A DNA stretch of 56,145 nt from Neomegalonema sp. (GTDB lineage Bacteria > Pseudomonadota > Alphaproteobacteria > Rhodobacterales > Rhodobacteraceae): contig JALEGB010000037.1 of the NCBI GenBank assembly GCA_022760355.1, forward strand, positions 1 to 56,145. The letters are read 5' to 3'. Below are positions 16,905-25,061 of this stretch, piece after piece. Position 1 is the first letter of the stretch, and each line of letters starts with the position of its first letter. The notes under the pieces were generated by a model that saw nothing but the letters and a program-made list of their open reading frames with translations, was not told the origin of the DNA and ran no database searches. Both the position numbers and the translations under genes were made by a program.

Positions 16905-17167
16905 GACTTTTTTCCCAGCGCGTCTTTCAGCAACTCGTTCTGCATCGCCATCTCGGCGTACATCTTCTTCAGGCGGCGGTTTTCCTCCGACATCGCCTTC
17001 ATCTCGCTCATCAACGAGGCGTCCATCCCGCCAAATTTGGAGCGCCAGTTGTAGTACGTGGCGCTGCTAATGCCATGCTCGCGGCACAGCTCCGCGACCG
17101 GCACGCCGCTCTCGCCCTGCTTGAGCACCGCCATGATCTGCGCGTCTGTGAACCGAGATTTTTTCAT
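16901..17167 (-). CDS. IS3 orfA (helix-turn-helix transposase subunit)
   Basis: 88 residues beginning MKKSRFTDAQIMAVLKQGES, with the HTH segment VAELCREHGISSATYYNWRS and a leucine-zipper-like stretch (EENRRLKKMYAEMAMQNELL). This is the DNA-binding N-terminal part of IS407-type transposases. In functional elements a frameshift near its end fuses it to orfB; the four-base overlap with orfB (16901-16904) fits that. With orfB broken, the IS cannot move on its own. Confidence 0.9.
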   Translation of the reverse strand: MKKSRFTDAQIMAVLKQGESGVPVAELCREHGISSATYYNWRSKFGGMDASLMSEMKAMSEENRRLKKMYAEMAMQNELLKDALGKKS

Positions 17168-17240
17168 CGCTTGCCTCCTGCTTCAGTGAAGCCAGAGATC
17201 TCTAATTCTCAACCCGGTTAATTTCAGGGGGGATTACCGA

Positions 17241-17459
17241 GCCAAGACCCGCCGCGGGACGCCATGCCAAGCGCCGGCAATGCCGAACGGCCGATGCCGT
17301 CTACATGGCGGAAAGTCGACTGGCGCGCCAAAGGGCAACAGGAACGCTTGGAAACATGGGCGCTACGCGTCGGAAGCAATCGCCGAGCGCCGCGCGTTTT
17401 CGAAATTGCTCGATGCGATGATTGGTCTAAGCGAAGAACTCAAGGGAGACGGTGGGTGA
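17241..17459 (+). pseudogene. 5'-truncated small protein of the HGG-APKGNRNA-KHGRY type
   Basis: Immediately after the IS3 end the frame reads AKTRRGTPCQAPAMPNGRCR, then LHGGKSTGAPKGNRNAWKHG and RYASEAIAERRAFSKLL, ending at the TGA at 17457-17459. This belongs to a family of small Cys/His-containing proteins common in alphaproteobacterial genomes and prophage-like regions, normally beginning with a cysteine-rich segment (C..K..RG..C). The start codon and first residues are missing at the IS boundary. Function of the family is unknown to me. Confidence 0.7.
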
Positions 17460-17593
17460 AGCGAAGCGCCTAAGCGGCCACAATCCGCCCGATGCAGCCC
17501 GATCTGAAACCATTCACAGATGTAGGCAAACGTGTATGCAAATTACGTGATTCTAAAAATAATATATTTAATTCAGAGCTTTGGGGCGGTGGG

Positions 17594-17681
17594 TGGCGGA
17601 CGGGGTGGGATTCGAACCCACGGAACCTCTCGGTTCAACGGTTTTCAAGACCGCCGCAATCGACCACTCTGCCACCCGTCC
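17594..17681 (-). tRNA. tRNA-Ser (anticodon UGA)
   Basis: 88 bases including an encoded CCA (17594-17596 on the complement). The acceptor stem GGACGGG pairs with CCCGTCC, the T arm is GGTTCGAATCC, and there is a long type-II variable arm. The anticodon TGA sits at 17645-17647 (TCA on the plus strand) in the loop CTTGAAA. The 3' end faces the mobile-element patch at lower coordinates, the side on which tRNA-targeting elements integrate; I did not find a matching repeat of the 3' end within the window. Confidence 0.95.
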
Positions 17682-17940
17682 CGGCGCATCATTCCGCTCT
17701 AGCCCGGGGCGGAAGCGATTAGCAGAGCGTTTGGGCGTCCGCAACCGTTCTCCGCGCCGAAGCTGGCGGTCAAGGCCAATCCTTACAACTCTCGCACGAA
17801 GATCCGGCCGAATTAAGTCGATATTTACTCTATTTGGCGAAGGCTAACCGCACGACGCAAATATTCGAGCCGGCGCCTTGTTTTGAGCGACACACATGAC
17901 GCCCTCGTCCGGCCTGAAGACCTTTAAGGAGACGGACTAG
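17682..17940. other. Intergenic stretch between tRNA-Ser and rlpA
   Basis: About 260 bases. It should hold the tRNA promoter (reading left) and the rlpA promoter (reading right). I cannot assign either with confidence. Confidence 0.4.
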
Positions 17941-18795
17941 ATGCCGACGATTCCAATGTTGCGCGATCCGGCGCGTGCGCGCGCAGCCAGCCGCGCCGCG
18001 GCCCTTTTGGTAGTGGCGACTGTCGGACTTGGCGGCTGTTCGTCTGTCGAGCGCTGGAGCCGCACCTCCTCGCCAGCGGATCGGGGAGACTACTCCACCG
18101 CCAGCATCGCAACAGCTCCAACTTACGCGACGCCGGTCCATAGCGGCGTCGCCGCATGGGACGGCGATATTTCGGCGCCCGGCATGACCGCCGCGCACCC
18201 GACGCTGCCGCTGGGCAGCTGGGCGCGGGTGACCAACAGCACGACCACCGCATCGGCGACGGTTCGGATCACGCGCCGTCTGGTCGCTGGGCCGCGTCGC
18301 ACGATTGAACTGTCGCGGGACGCGGCGGCGCAGATCGGCGCGATGCAGGCGGGCGGCGCCATGGTGATGATTGAGCCGCTTGATCCGCGCGCAACCACGC
18401 CGGCGGAGCGGGCTGCGGCGACGCCGACCGTTCGCCGCCCCGCGCCGGTCGCGACAGCGACGGCCTATGATCCGAGCGTGAGCACCGCCTCGATCCCGAC
18501 GGCGCGGGCCCCATCGCCAGTTGTTGCGCCGCGCGCGACTTATTCGGCGCCGCGCTACCTGCAAATTGGTTCCTATCGCAGCCCTTCGAACGCGATCCGG
18601 ATGAAAGACCGGCTCACGCGGGAGCGGCTGTCCGGCGGCGTTTATGGCGATGCGCATGTGGATGAGGTCGTCGTCAGCGGCCTGAAATATTACCGGGTGC
18701 GGGTCGGACCGATCGCGACAATGCCGGAAGCCGCCAGCGCCTTGCGTCAGGCGCGCGCGCTGGGGCATACAGACGCGCGGGTGCTGAAGCCCTAA
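17941..18795 (+). CDS. rlpA: RlpA-like lipoprotein: degenerate double-psi barrel plus SPOR domain
   Basis: 284 residues. The N-terminal signal ends in a lipobox (GLGGC, Cys near 33), so it should be an outer-membrane lipoprotein. A RlpA-type double-psi beta-barrel spans about 60-135 (TAAHPTLPLGSWARVTNS, TIELSRDAAAQIG), followed by an Ala/Pro/Thr-rich linker and a C-terminal SPOR domain (about 200-284; YLQIGSYRSPSNAIRMKDRL, YYRVRVGP) that binds denuded septal peptidoglycan. The acidic residues of active RlpA lytic transglycosylases are missing: the NDRGP motif reads TRRLVAG and the upstream A-S-G-E motif is gone, while the histidine in TAAHP remains. It may bind septal wall without cutting. 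The D,D-carboxypeptidase gene follows. Confidence 0.8.
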   Translation: MPTIPMLRDPARARAASRAAALLVVATVGLGGCSSVERWSRTSSPADRGDYSTASIATAPTYATPVHSGVAAWDGDISAPGMTAAHPTLPLGSWARVTNSTTTASATVRITRRLVAGPRRTIELSRDAAAQIGAMQAGGAMVMIEPLDPRATTPAERAAATPTVRRPAPVATATAYDPSVSTASIPTARAPSPVVAPRATYSAPRYLQIGSYRSPSNAIRMKDRLTRERLSGGVYGDAHVDEVVVSGLKYYRVRVGPIATMPEAASALRQARALGHTDARVLKP

Positions 18796-18894
18796 ACGTT
18801 GCGATGGCGGCCTCGATCCGGGGCTGAGATATAGGGCGACGCGCCGCTGGTTCGCGTCGTTCCCCAGGGCGGCGCTTTTCGGAGTGCCGCCTTT

Positions 18895-20091
18895 ATGCGT
18901 TTAGACTTTGCCACCTTCTCCGTCGCTCGGACGGGGCGTCGCGCCCTTATCGCGGCGCTGTTTCTTCTCGGCGGGGCATTGAGCCAATCAGCGAACGCTC
19001 AGGGCCTGTCGCGCGCCCCGGTCGCGGCGCCTTTTGCATATATCGTCGACGCTCACACCAATGTGGTGCTGTTTCAGCGGCGCGCCGACGTGCGTTTTCC
19101 GCCGGCGTCGCTGTCGAAATTAATGACCGCTGCGATGGCGTTTGACGCGCTTGCTGCGGGGGAGGCGCGGCTGGAGCAGCGCTGCGCGGTGTCTCGGCGC
19201 GCCGCGGGCAAGCCCGGCTCCTCAATGCGACTAGCGCCGGGTGAGCGTCCGACGATTGCGCAGTTGCTGCGCGGCGTGATCGTGCTTTCAGGCAATGATG
19301 CGGCGATCGCGCTGGCCGAATGCCTTTCTGGCGCGGAGGACAGGTTCGCGGCGGCGATGACCGCCCGCGCTCGGGCTATTGGTCTGACGCGATCGAGTTT
19401 TGGCAACGCCACCGGTTGGCCCGATCCCCGGCAGCGGATGACCGCCAGAGATCTCGGGATGCTGGCGCTCTATATCATTCGCAAGCACCCTGACCTTTAT
19501 CCGATCTACGCGCAGAAAAGCTTCACTTGGGCGGGGCGCGTGCAAAAGAGCCGCAATCCGCTTCTATACGCAGACAAGCCGGGGGACGGGTTGAAAACGG
19601 GCTACACGCGCGAATCCGGCTACGGGCTGGTTGGCTCGGCGGAGCGGCGCGGAAGACGGGTTGTGATCGTGGTCGCGGGATTGCGGTCGAGCGCCGCGCG
19701 GGCGCGCGAGGCGGCGCGCGCGATGCGCTGGGCGTTCGCGCGTTTCCGCAATGTGGCGCTGGCGCGAAAGGGCGAGGTTGTGGGAGAGATCGGCTCCGAG
19801 TCCGGCGCATCGGTTCCGGTTCGAGCTGGGGCTGATATTATGGTGACGGTTCGCGTCAAGGCGCCGGTGCAGATCATTGTTGAGCGTCTGGCGCCGCCCC
19901 TGATCAACGGGTCCGAGATCGCCATCGCCCGCGTTGGGCGCGTGATCGTGAAGAGCGAGGGCTTGGCCGACCAAGTGTTTCCTTTGCTGGGCGGCAAGGG
20001 CGCGGCGACGGGGCCGTTGCGGCTAACGGATCTGCCGGCATGGCGCGAAAAGGCGCGTGAGGGCGATGCTGCGCGGAGGGCGACGCAATGA
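18895..20091 (+). CDS. D-alanyl-D-alanine carboxypeptidase (penicillin-binding protein 5/6 type)
   Basis: 398 residues with a signal peptide (hydrophobic stretch about 17-34, ending NAQG). The three serine-transferase motifs are all present: SxxK as SLSK (Ser72/Lys75, in PPASLSKLMTAAM), SxN as SGN (VLSGNDAAIA), and KTG in GLKTGYT. It removes the terminal D-alanine from peptidoglycan side chains in the periplasm. The C-terminal PBP5-type beta domain is present (about 290-380). The last four bases overlap the tmk start (ATGA at 20088-20091), so the two are probably co-transcribed and translationally coupled. Confidence 0.93.
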   Translation: MRLDFATFSVARTGRRALIAALFLLGGALSQSANAQGLSRAPVAAPFAYIVDAHTNVVLFQRRADVRFPPASLSKLMTAAMAFDALAAGEARLEQRCAVSRRAAGKPGSSMRLAPGERPTIAQLLRGVIVLSGNDAAIALAECLSGAEDRFAAAMTARARAIGLTRSSFGNATGWPDPRQRMTARDLGMLALYIIRKHPDLYPIYAQKSFTWAGRVQKSRNPLLYADKPGDGLKTGYTRESGYGLVGSAERRGRRVVIVVAGLRSSAARAREAARAMRWAFARFRNVALARKGEVVGEIGSESGASVPVRAGADIMVTVRVKAPVQIIVERLAPPLINGSEIAIARVGRVIVKSEGLADQVFPLLGGKGAATGPLRLTDLPAWREKAREGDAARRATQ

Positions 20092-20783
20092 CGACGGAAC
20101 ATGGCGGGACGGATCGGCCTGCGCCGGGCCTGTTCGTGGTGGTCGAAGGGGTTGACGGCGCCGGCAAAAGCACGTTGCTCCGCGCGATGGCGGCGTGCTT
20201 GCGCCAGGACGGGCGAGAAGTGGTTGAAACGCGGGAGCCAGGCGGATCGGCAGGCGCGGAGGAGATCCGGGCGCTGCTGGTTGGCGGCGCGCCGGATCGG
20301 TGGTCGGCGACCGCGGAGCTGCTGCTGTTCAACGCGGCTCGGCGGGATCACCTTGATAAGACCGTTGAGCCAGCCTTATCGCGCGGCGCAATCGTGCTTT
20401 CGGACCGCTTTGTCGACAGCACGCGCGCCTATCAAGCGGCTGGCAGGGGCGTCGCGATGGCTCAGGTCGACGCCTTGCATCAGCTGGTGATCGGGCGCGA
20501 GGCGGATTTGACTTTAATCCTGGATCTGGATCCTGCGGCGGCGGCGGCGCGGCGGGATGTGCGGGCCAAGGCCGCGGTCGTGAGCCGGGATGAGGAACGC
20601 TTTGAGCGGTTCGGGGCGGATTTTCAGGCCACTTTGCGGGCGGCGTTTCTTGAACTCGCCGCACAGACGCCCGAGCGTCGCAAGGTCATCGACGCGTCTC
20701 AATCTGCGGAGGCGGTGCTGATAGACGCTCTTGGGCACATCGCGGCGCGAACGCCAGTCGCCAAGGGGAGGGCGCGTGAGTAA
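20088..20783 (+). CDS. tmk: Thymidylate kinase
   Basis: 231 residues, a little longer than most. A P-loop VVEGVDGAGKSTLLRAM near residue 16, the DR motif (VLSDRFVDSTRAYQ) and the TREPGGS motif mark dTMP kinase, which makes dTDP for DNA synthesis in the cytoplasm. The N-terminal extension MTTEHGGTDRPAPG is variable in the family. It overlaps both neighbours: four bases with the carboxypeptidase gene and eight with holB. Confidence 0.95.
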   Translation: MTTEHGGTDRPAPGLFVVVEGVDGAGKSTLLRAMAACLRQDGREVVETREPGGSAGAEEIRALLVGGAPDRWSATAELLLFNAARRDHLDKTVEPALSRGAIVLSDRFVDSTRAYQAAGRGVAMAQVDALHQLVIGREADLTLILDLDPAAAAARRDVRAKAAVVSRDEERFERFGADFQATLRAAFLELAAQTPERRKVIDASQSAEAVLIDALGHIAARTPVAKGRARE

Positions 20784-21897
20784 GGCCAAGTCGAAGGCGA
20801 AAGCGAAGGATCAGCAGGAGGACCGTCCGAAGGACGCGGACCGGCTGGAAGGGGTGCGTCACCCGCGGGAGACGGCGCAGCTGATCGGGCAAGAGGCGGC
20901 GCTGGCTGCGTTCGACCGCGCTTTCGCCGCCGGGCGCGTCCATCACGCCTGGTTGTTGACGGGGCCGCGCGGGGTCGGCAAAGCGACGGCGGCATACGCG
21001 ATTGCGCGGAAGGTGCTGGCGGACCAGGCGGCGGACCCGACGCAAGTCGCAACGCAGCTGCGCGCAGGCTCCCATCCCTGCATGCTAGAGCTGCGGCGGG
21101 CTTGGAATGACAAAACCAACAAGTTCCGCGGCGAGATCCTGGTGGATGACGTGCGGCGTTTGACGCGTTTTTTCGGGCTTTCCGCAGCTGATGGCGGTTG
21201 GCGCGTGGTGCTGGTTGATCCGGCCGAGGATATGAACGTCCAAGCTATGAACGCGCTGTTGAAAGCGCTGGAGGAGCCGCCCGCGAAGACTTTGTTTCTG
21301 CTCACCTGTCATGCGCCAGGGCGGCTGGCGCCGACGGTTCTTTCACGTTGCCGCCGGTTAAAGCTGGGCGCGCTCGGCGTCAGCGACGCGGCGACCGCGA
21401 TCATGGCGGCGGCCGGGGCCGCGGCTGCTGAGGCGGAGGGGCTGGCCCGGTTGGCGGAGGGGGCGCCTGGGGAGGCGCTTCGGCTGCGGGCGATCGGCGG
21501 GCTGGATGCGTGGCGCGACCTGTGCGCTCTGCATGAGGGATTGCCAAAATTTGATCGGCGTCTGCTCGATAAGCTGATGACGGACGCGGCGGGACGGGCT
21601 GGCGCGGAGCGGTTCGAGACCTTAGCGCGGCTTTGGCCGATGCTGATCGAGCGGATCGCCGCGACTGGAGCCCGCCGAAGGAGCGGCGGCGACCAGGACG
21701 GCGCTGCGCCGGAGGTCGCGCGGCTGGCGGAGCGATTGGCCCCCGATCTTGCTGCGGCGCGACACTGGGCCGGCGCCTCTTCCGAGACGCGCAAACGCCT
21801 TGAGCTCGCCTTGGCGCTCAATCTTGACCCGGAGCGAACGATCCTCGATACGGCGCTGATGCTGGAGGAGACGGCTTCGGCGGCGCTGCGAGCCTGA
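20776..21897 (+). CDS. holB: DNA polymerase III delta' subunit
   Basis: 373 residues from the GTG at 20776, which lies inside the end of tmk; a longer frame from 20731 is less likely because it would overlap tmk by over 50 bases. AAA+ clamp-loader fold: Walker A-like GPRGVGKATAAYAIA, the Walker B region VVLVDPAEDMNVQAMNALLK and the sensor motif LLTCHAPGRLAPTVLSRCR. Delta' is the stator of the clamp loader that places the beta sliding clamp on DNA. The lysine-rich N-terminus (VSKAKSKAKAKDQQ) is a family-typical variable tail. Confidence 0.92.
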   Translation: MSKAKSKAKAKDQQEDRPKDADRLEGVRHPRETAQLIGQEAALAAFDRAFAAGRVHHAWLLTGPRGVGKATAAYAIARKVLADQAADPTQVATQLRAGSHPCMLELRRAWNDKTNKFRGEILVDDVRRLTRFFGLSAADGGWRVVLVDPAEDMNVQAMNALLKALEEPPAKTLFLLTCHAPGRLAPTVLSRCRRLKLGALGVSDAATAIMAAAGAAAAEAEGLARLAEGAPGEALRLRAIGGLDAWRDLCALHEGLPKFDRRLLDKLMTDAAGRAGAERFETLARLWPMLIERIAATGARRRSGGDQDGAAPEVARLAERLAPDLAAARHWAGASSETRKRLELALALNLDPERTILDTALMLEETASAALRA

Positions 21898-21959
21898 AGC
21901 GGATCAGGGCTTTATTTCATTCCGGCGCGTATTAGGTCCTGTGCGGAAGGGAGCATCAC

Positions 21960-22754
21960 ATGCTGGTCGACAGCCATTGCCATCTCGATTTCCCGGCGTT
22001 GATCGATGAGCTCGACGACGTGATTGCGCGTGCGAACGCGGCGGGAGTGGAGCGGATGGTGAGCATCTGCACAACGCCAAGCGGCTTCGATCGGGTCAAG
22101 GCGATCGCCGAGCGGCATCGCTCGGTGTACTTCGCGGCGGGCATGCATCCGCTGCATGTGCATGAAGAGCCCGCCCCGTCGGTTGATGAGATCGTCGCCT
22201 GGGCGCAACATCCCAAGATGGTCGGGGTCGGTGAAGCCGGGCTGGATTATCACTATCAAAAAGAGACGGAAGCGCTGCAAAAAGAGAGCCTGGCGCAGCA
22301 GATTGAGGCCGCGCGGCGAACGGGGCTGCCGCTGATCATTCACAGCCGCGATGCGGATGCGGATATGGCGGAAATTTTGACGCGCGAGCACGCGGCCGAG
22401 CCGTTCAGCTGCGTGATGCATTGCTTTAGTTCCGGGCCGGCATTGGCGGAGACGGCGCTTGGGCTCGGATTCTACCTGTCCATGTCCGGCGTCGCGACCT
22501 TCAAGAACGCGCATGAAGTGCGGGAAATCTTCCAGAAAGCGCCGATTGATCGGATCTTGGTTGAGACGGATGCGCCGTATCTTGCGCCGCCGCCGCATCG
22601 TGGCAAGCGGAATGAGCCGGCTTATGTGCGGTTGACCGCTGAAGTCGGCGCTCAGCTGTTTGATATGAGCCTCGAGGATTTCGGCGCGCAGACGACAGCG
22701 AATTTTGACCGGCTGTTCACCAAAGCCGCCCGACAGCCGGAGCGCGCCGTATGA
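21960..22754 (+). CDS. tatD: TatD-family metal-dependent hydrolase
   Basis: 264 residues, the usual length. Metal ligands of the TatD barrel are all visible: HxH in VDSHCHLDF, Glu in VGVGEAGLDYHY, His in IIHSRDAD, His in VMHCFSSG, and Asp in VETDAPYLAPPPHRGK. TatD proteins are 3'-5' DNA exonucleases or general phosphodiesterases in the cytoplasm. It follows holB after 62 bases and shares an ATGA overlap with the next gene. In many alphaproteobacteria metG stands between holB and tatD; it is missing here. Confidence 0.93.
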   Translation: MLVDSHCHLDFPALIDELDDVIARANAAGVERMVSICTTPSGFDRVKAIAERHRSVYFAAGMHPLHVHEEPAPSVDEIVAWAQHPKMVGVGEAGLDYHYQKETEALQKESLAQQIEAARRTGLPLIIHSRDADADMAEILTREHAAEPFSCVMHCFSSGPALAETALGLGFYLSMSGVATFKNAHEVREIFQKAPIDRILVETDAPYLAPPPHRGKRNEPAYVRLTAEVGAQLFDMSLEDFGAQTTANFDRLFTKAARQPERAV

Positions 22755-23611
22755 GCGGTCTCGTCGCGACCATCCTCGGCTGCGGCTCCTCCGGCGGTGT
22801 TCCACGTTTGGGCGGTGCGGACGGGGCGGGGCTCTGGGGCGCGTGCGATCCAAGCAACCCGAAGAATCGTCGATCGCGTTGTGCGCTACTCGTGGAGCGG
22901 ACGGGACCCGCGGGCGTCACACGGGTGCTGCTCGATACCGGCCCCGATTTCCGCCAGCAGATGCTCGCCGCGAAAGTGGCGATGCTGGATGCGGTGCTCT
23001 ACACCCATGATCATGCAGACCACACGCATGGGCTGGATGATCTGCGCCAGGTGGTGTTCGCCATGCGCAAGATGGTCCAGGTGTGGGCGGATCAAACGAC
23101 GCGCGACGTGCTGATGGAGCGGTTCCGCTACACATTTGAGACCCCTGTCGGCTCGAGCTATCCGCCGATCCTGCAGATGAACTTGATTGAGCCGCAGCAT
23201 TTCGACCCGGCAAGCCCGATCGTGATCGAAGGGGCGGGCGGCCCCATTGCGGCGCGGCCTTTTCTGGTGCGCCATGGCGGTTCCGAGGCGCTGGGCTTTC
23301 GTATCGCAGCTATTGATGATGGCGTGGTTTCCGGGCCGGCTCTGGCCTACCTTCCCGATGCGGACGAGATTTACGCGGCGGCTTGGCCTGCTTTGGCGGG
23401 GCTGGACGTGTTTATCGTCGACGCGTTGCGCTACACGCCGCATCCCAGCCACGCCCATGTTGATCTGGCGCTGGAGTGGGTTGCTCGGGCGCGCCCGAAG
23501 CGGGCCGTGCTGACGGATCTGCATGTCGATTTGGATTATGAGACGCTAAAGGCGGAAACGCCGCCCCATGTTGAGCCCGCCTATGACGGGATGCGGATCA
23601 CGCTGTCTTAG
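22751..23611 (+). CDS. MBL-fold metallo-hydrolase (PhnP-like)
   Basis: 286 residues. The metallo-beta-lactamase motif HDHADH is in LYTHDHADHTHGLDDLRQ (near residue 80), with an N-terminal ILGCGSSGGVPRLGG typical of the PhnP/phosphoribosyl cyclic phosphodiesterase-like branch and a later His in PSHAHVDL. Cyclic phosphodiesterase activity is possible, but in this gene neighbourhood (after tatD) the family is of unproven function. The TAG stop (23609-23611) lies inside a perfect inverted repeat. Confidence 0.88.
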   Translation: MSGLVATILGCGSSGGVPRLGGADGAGLWGACDPSNPKNRRSRCALLVERTGPAGVTRVLLDTGPDFRQQMLAAKVAMLDAVLYTHDHADHTHGLDDLRQVVFAMRKMVQVWADQTTRDVLMERFRYTFETPVGSSYPPILQMNLIEPQHFDPASPIVIEGAGGPIAARPFLVRHGGSEALGFRIAAIDDGVVSGPALAYLPDADEIYAAAWPALAGLDVFIVDALRYTPHPSHAHVDLALEWVARARPKRAVLTDLHVDLDYETLKAETPPHVEPAYDGMRITLS

Positions 23612-23657
23612 AGCGATTTGAAGTTAGATAGGTCCATCTAACTTCAAATCGCTCTAA
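23608..23657. terminator. Perfect 22-bp inverted repeat between convergent genes
   Basis: Arms 23608-23629 and 23636-23657 (beginning TTAGAGCGATTTGAAG) are exact reverse complements around a six-base loop AGGTCC. The left arm contains the stop codon of the MBL gene. It is well placed as a bidirectional terminator for the two convergent genes, though it lacks a strong T-run. The perfect arms also suggest a dispersed palindromic repeat. Confidence 0.65.
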
Positions 23658-23669
23658 GCCGCCAGCGGC

Positions 23670-24815
23670 TTAGCGGCGGAGGCCGCCAGCGGCGTTGCGG
23701 CGACGCGCGGCTTTACGGATATGCTCCGCCAGCAGCCCGGCGATCAGCCCGCCCAATGCGCTGAGAAACAACGTCGCAATCGCCGTCGCCGCAATGACCG
23801 GGCGGCAATCGGGTCGCGCGTCCAGCATACGAGGCGTCGCAATCAAGCTTCCCGCTGCGATCATCAACAGGGCGCCGATGATGGGCGCGGGAATCGCTGT
23901 CAGGAGCGCAATCAACGTTGGGCCGGACAGAGCGGCGGCCGCGCAAACGGCCGCCAATATCAATGGGGCGCCAGCGCCGCGAGCGCCAAATCGGTGATGG
24001 GCGGCGGCGCCGCCTGCGCCATGGCACATTGGCAGCGCGCCAAGCGGCGCGCAGATGAGGTTCAGCAACCCGCTGCTGACGGCAAGACGGCGCTCGCTGA
24101 CGGTGCGCGCCGCGGCGGGGAACAGACTGCGCGTGACGGCGGCCGCGACAACAACGGCGTTCAGCAACGTAAGCGGCAGTTGCGCGGCGAGGCCTGCTGC
24201 GACCGCCTCAATGCTGAGACGGTCCCCGATTGGTTCCGCTTCTGGCGCGATCGCGCTTTCCGCAGGGCTCATGACGCCCAGCGCCACGCCAGCCAGCACA
24301 GTGAGCAGGGCCCAGGGGCAGCGGCTCCAGCGAAAGGAAAGCGCCAGCGCGCCCAAGGCGGGGAGGGCGAGCGCCCAATTCGCCGCCATCATCTTAATCG
24401 CGGCAAGGCTCAGCACGAGCCCGAGCCCAGCTTGAAGCCCGGTTACAACGGACTGCGGGATGGCGCGCGCCGCTCTGGCGAGCTGCGGCGTGATGGCGAG
24501 AAGCAGGAGGGCCGCGCCCGCCGCCGCGCCGCCCCAGGCGATTTCTGGCGCCGAGAGTTCGCCCGCGATGATCATCGCTCCAAAGGCTTTCATCGGTTGG
24601 ATGGGCGTCGGCGCGCGATAGATCAGCGCCACCATCAGATAGCCGAGCGCAAACCCAAGAAAGACGGGCGTTGGCGCCAACAGCCCGGCGCCAATGGCCG
24701 CGATGGAATAGGGCAGCAGCGCGCCAAGATCACCAAACGCGCCGGAGAATTCGCCGGCCCAATAGTTGAGCGGCGACTGCGCTGTTGCTGCACTTGGCTC
24801 GAGCTTGGAGCTCAT
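23670..24815 (-). CDS. MOT1-like molybdate/sulfate transporter
   Basis: 381 residues from the ATG at 24815; the frame continues upstream, and the GGAGG touching this ATG makes the start uncertain. About 10-11 membrane segments. Two family signatures are seen: FGDLGALLPYSIAAI near the N-terminus and PMCHGAGGAAAHHRFGARGA in the second half, both typical of MFS_MOT1 carriers related to SulP. These import molybdate (or sulfate) across the cytoplasmic membrane. It lies divergently next to tupBCA, which supports an oxyanion role. Confidence 0.85.
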   Translation of the reverse strand: MSSKLEPSAATAQSPLNYWAGEFSGAFGDLGALLPYSIAAIGAGLLAPTPVFLGFALGYLMVALIYRAPTPIQPMKAFGAMIIAGELSAPEIAWGGAAAGAALLLLAITPQLARAARAIPQSVVTGLQAGLGLVLSLAAIKMMAANWALALPALGALALSFRWSRCPWALLTVLAGVALGVMSPAESAIAPEAEPIGDRLSIEAVAAGLAAQLPLTLLNAVVVAAAVTRSLFPAAARTVSERRLAVSSGLLNLICAPLGALPMCHGAGGAAAHHRFGARGAGAPLILAAVCAAAALSGPTLIALLTAIPAPIIGALLMIAAGSLIATPRMLDARPDCRPVIAATAIATLFLSALGGLIAGLLAEHIRKAARRRNAAGGLRR

Positions 24816-24921
24816 CCTCCACCATCCGCTTTTTGTAGCGTGTTTGCGGCAGCCTACGCTCAAGCGGGAGATGTTGAAAAGCGGCTTCTCTGGGCGTGGC
24901 GCGCTCTCCCCCATCGACTTA

Positions 24922-24993
24922 GGTGAGAACTCATAAATCTGGGCATCGCCTGCCGAACGCTGGCTCGCCCAGATTTATGAGTTCCCACCCTGG
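24922..24993. repeat. Short palindromic element built from two IS5-type ends
   Basis: Arms 24922-24944 (GGTGAGAACTCATAAATCTG...) and 24967-24989 are 23-base inverted repeats with one mismatch, separated by 22 bases. The right arm with flank (24969-24993) is repeated with one change at 44982-45006. The sequence resembles the outer ends of the IS5-family elements at 715 and 56055. It lies in the divergent gap between the MOT1-like gene and tupB, where it could also affect transcription. Confidence 0.7.
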
Positions 24994-25061
24994 CGCCGTT
25001 TGTGGATTCAAAGCTGTATTTTTGCGCATTTTTATGCTTCGTTTCCGGTAAAAGGGAGAAA

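Larger units (their letters stand above)
15996..17238 (-). mobile_element. IS3-family (IS407/IS51-type) insertion sequence
   Basis: The ends are related inverted repeats: GGTAATCTCCCCC at 15996 and the complement of GGGGGGATTACC ending at 17238, each followed inward by AATTAGAGATCTC. It holds the two-gene IS3 layout on the minus strand, orfA (16901-17167) and orfB (16039-16904). The element is about 1.24 kb, normal for the family. I see no matching direct repeat in the flanks, so the target duplication may have been lost. It interrupts a small gene whose remainder begins at 17241. Confidence 0.85.

Noticed and set aside
17594-17618. A second copy of the tRNA-Ser 3' end as an attachment site inside the window
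   Set aside because: No other stretch matching the T arm and acceptor end was found in the window, so no att pair can be claimed.
17830-18768. A 312-residue minus-strand open frame
   Set aside because: It is antisense to the RlpA-like gene; the repeated Arg-rich composition is an artefact of the Ala/Pro/Thr-rich linker.
20731-20775. A longer holB start
   Set aside because: It would overlap tmk by more than 50 bases; the GTG at 20776 gives the compact overlap typical of this operon.
23721-24926. A 401-residue open frame on the plus strand
   Set aside because: It is antisense to the MOT1-like transporter, rich in Arg, Gln and Gly with no family features; GC-rich DNA gives such shadow frames.
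25002-25061. A 20-residue N-terminal extension of TupB
   Set aside because: It has no ribosome-binding site and lies next to the IS-derived repeat; the ATG at 25062 has a good one.
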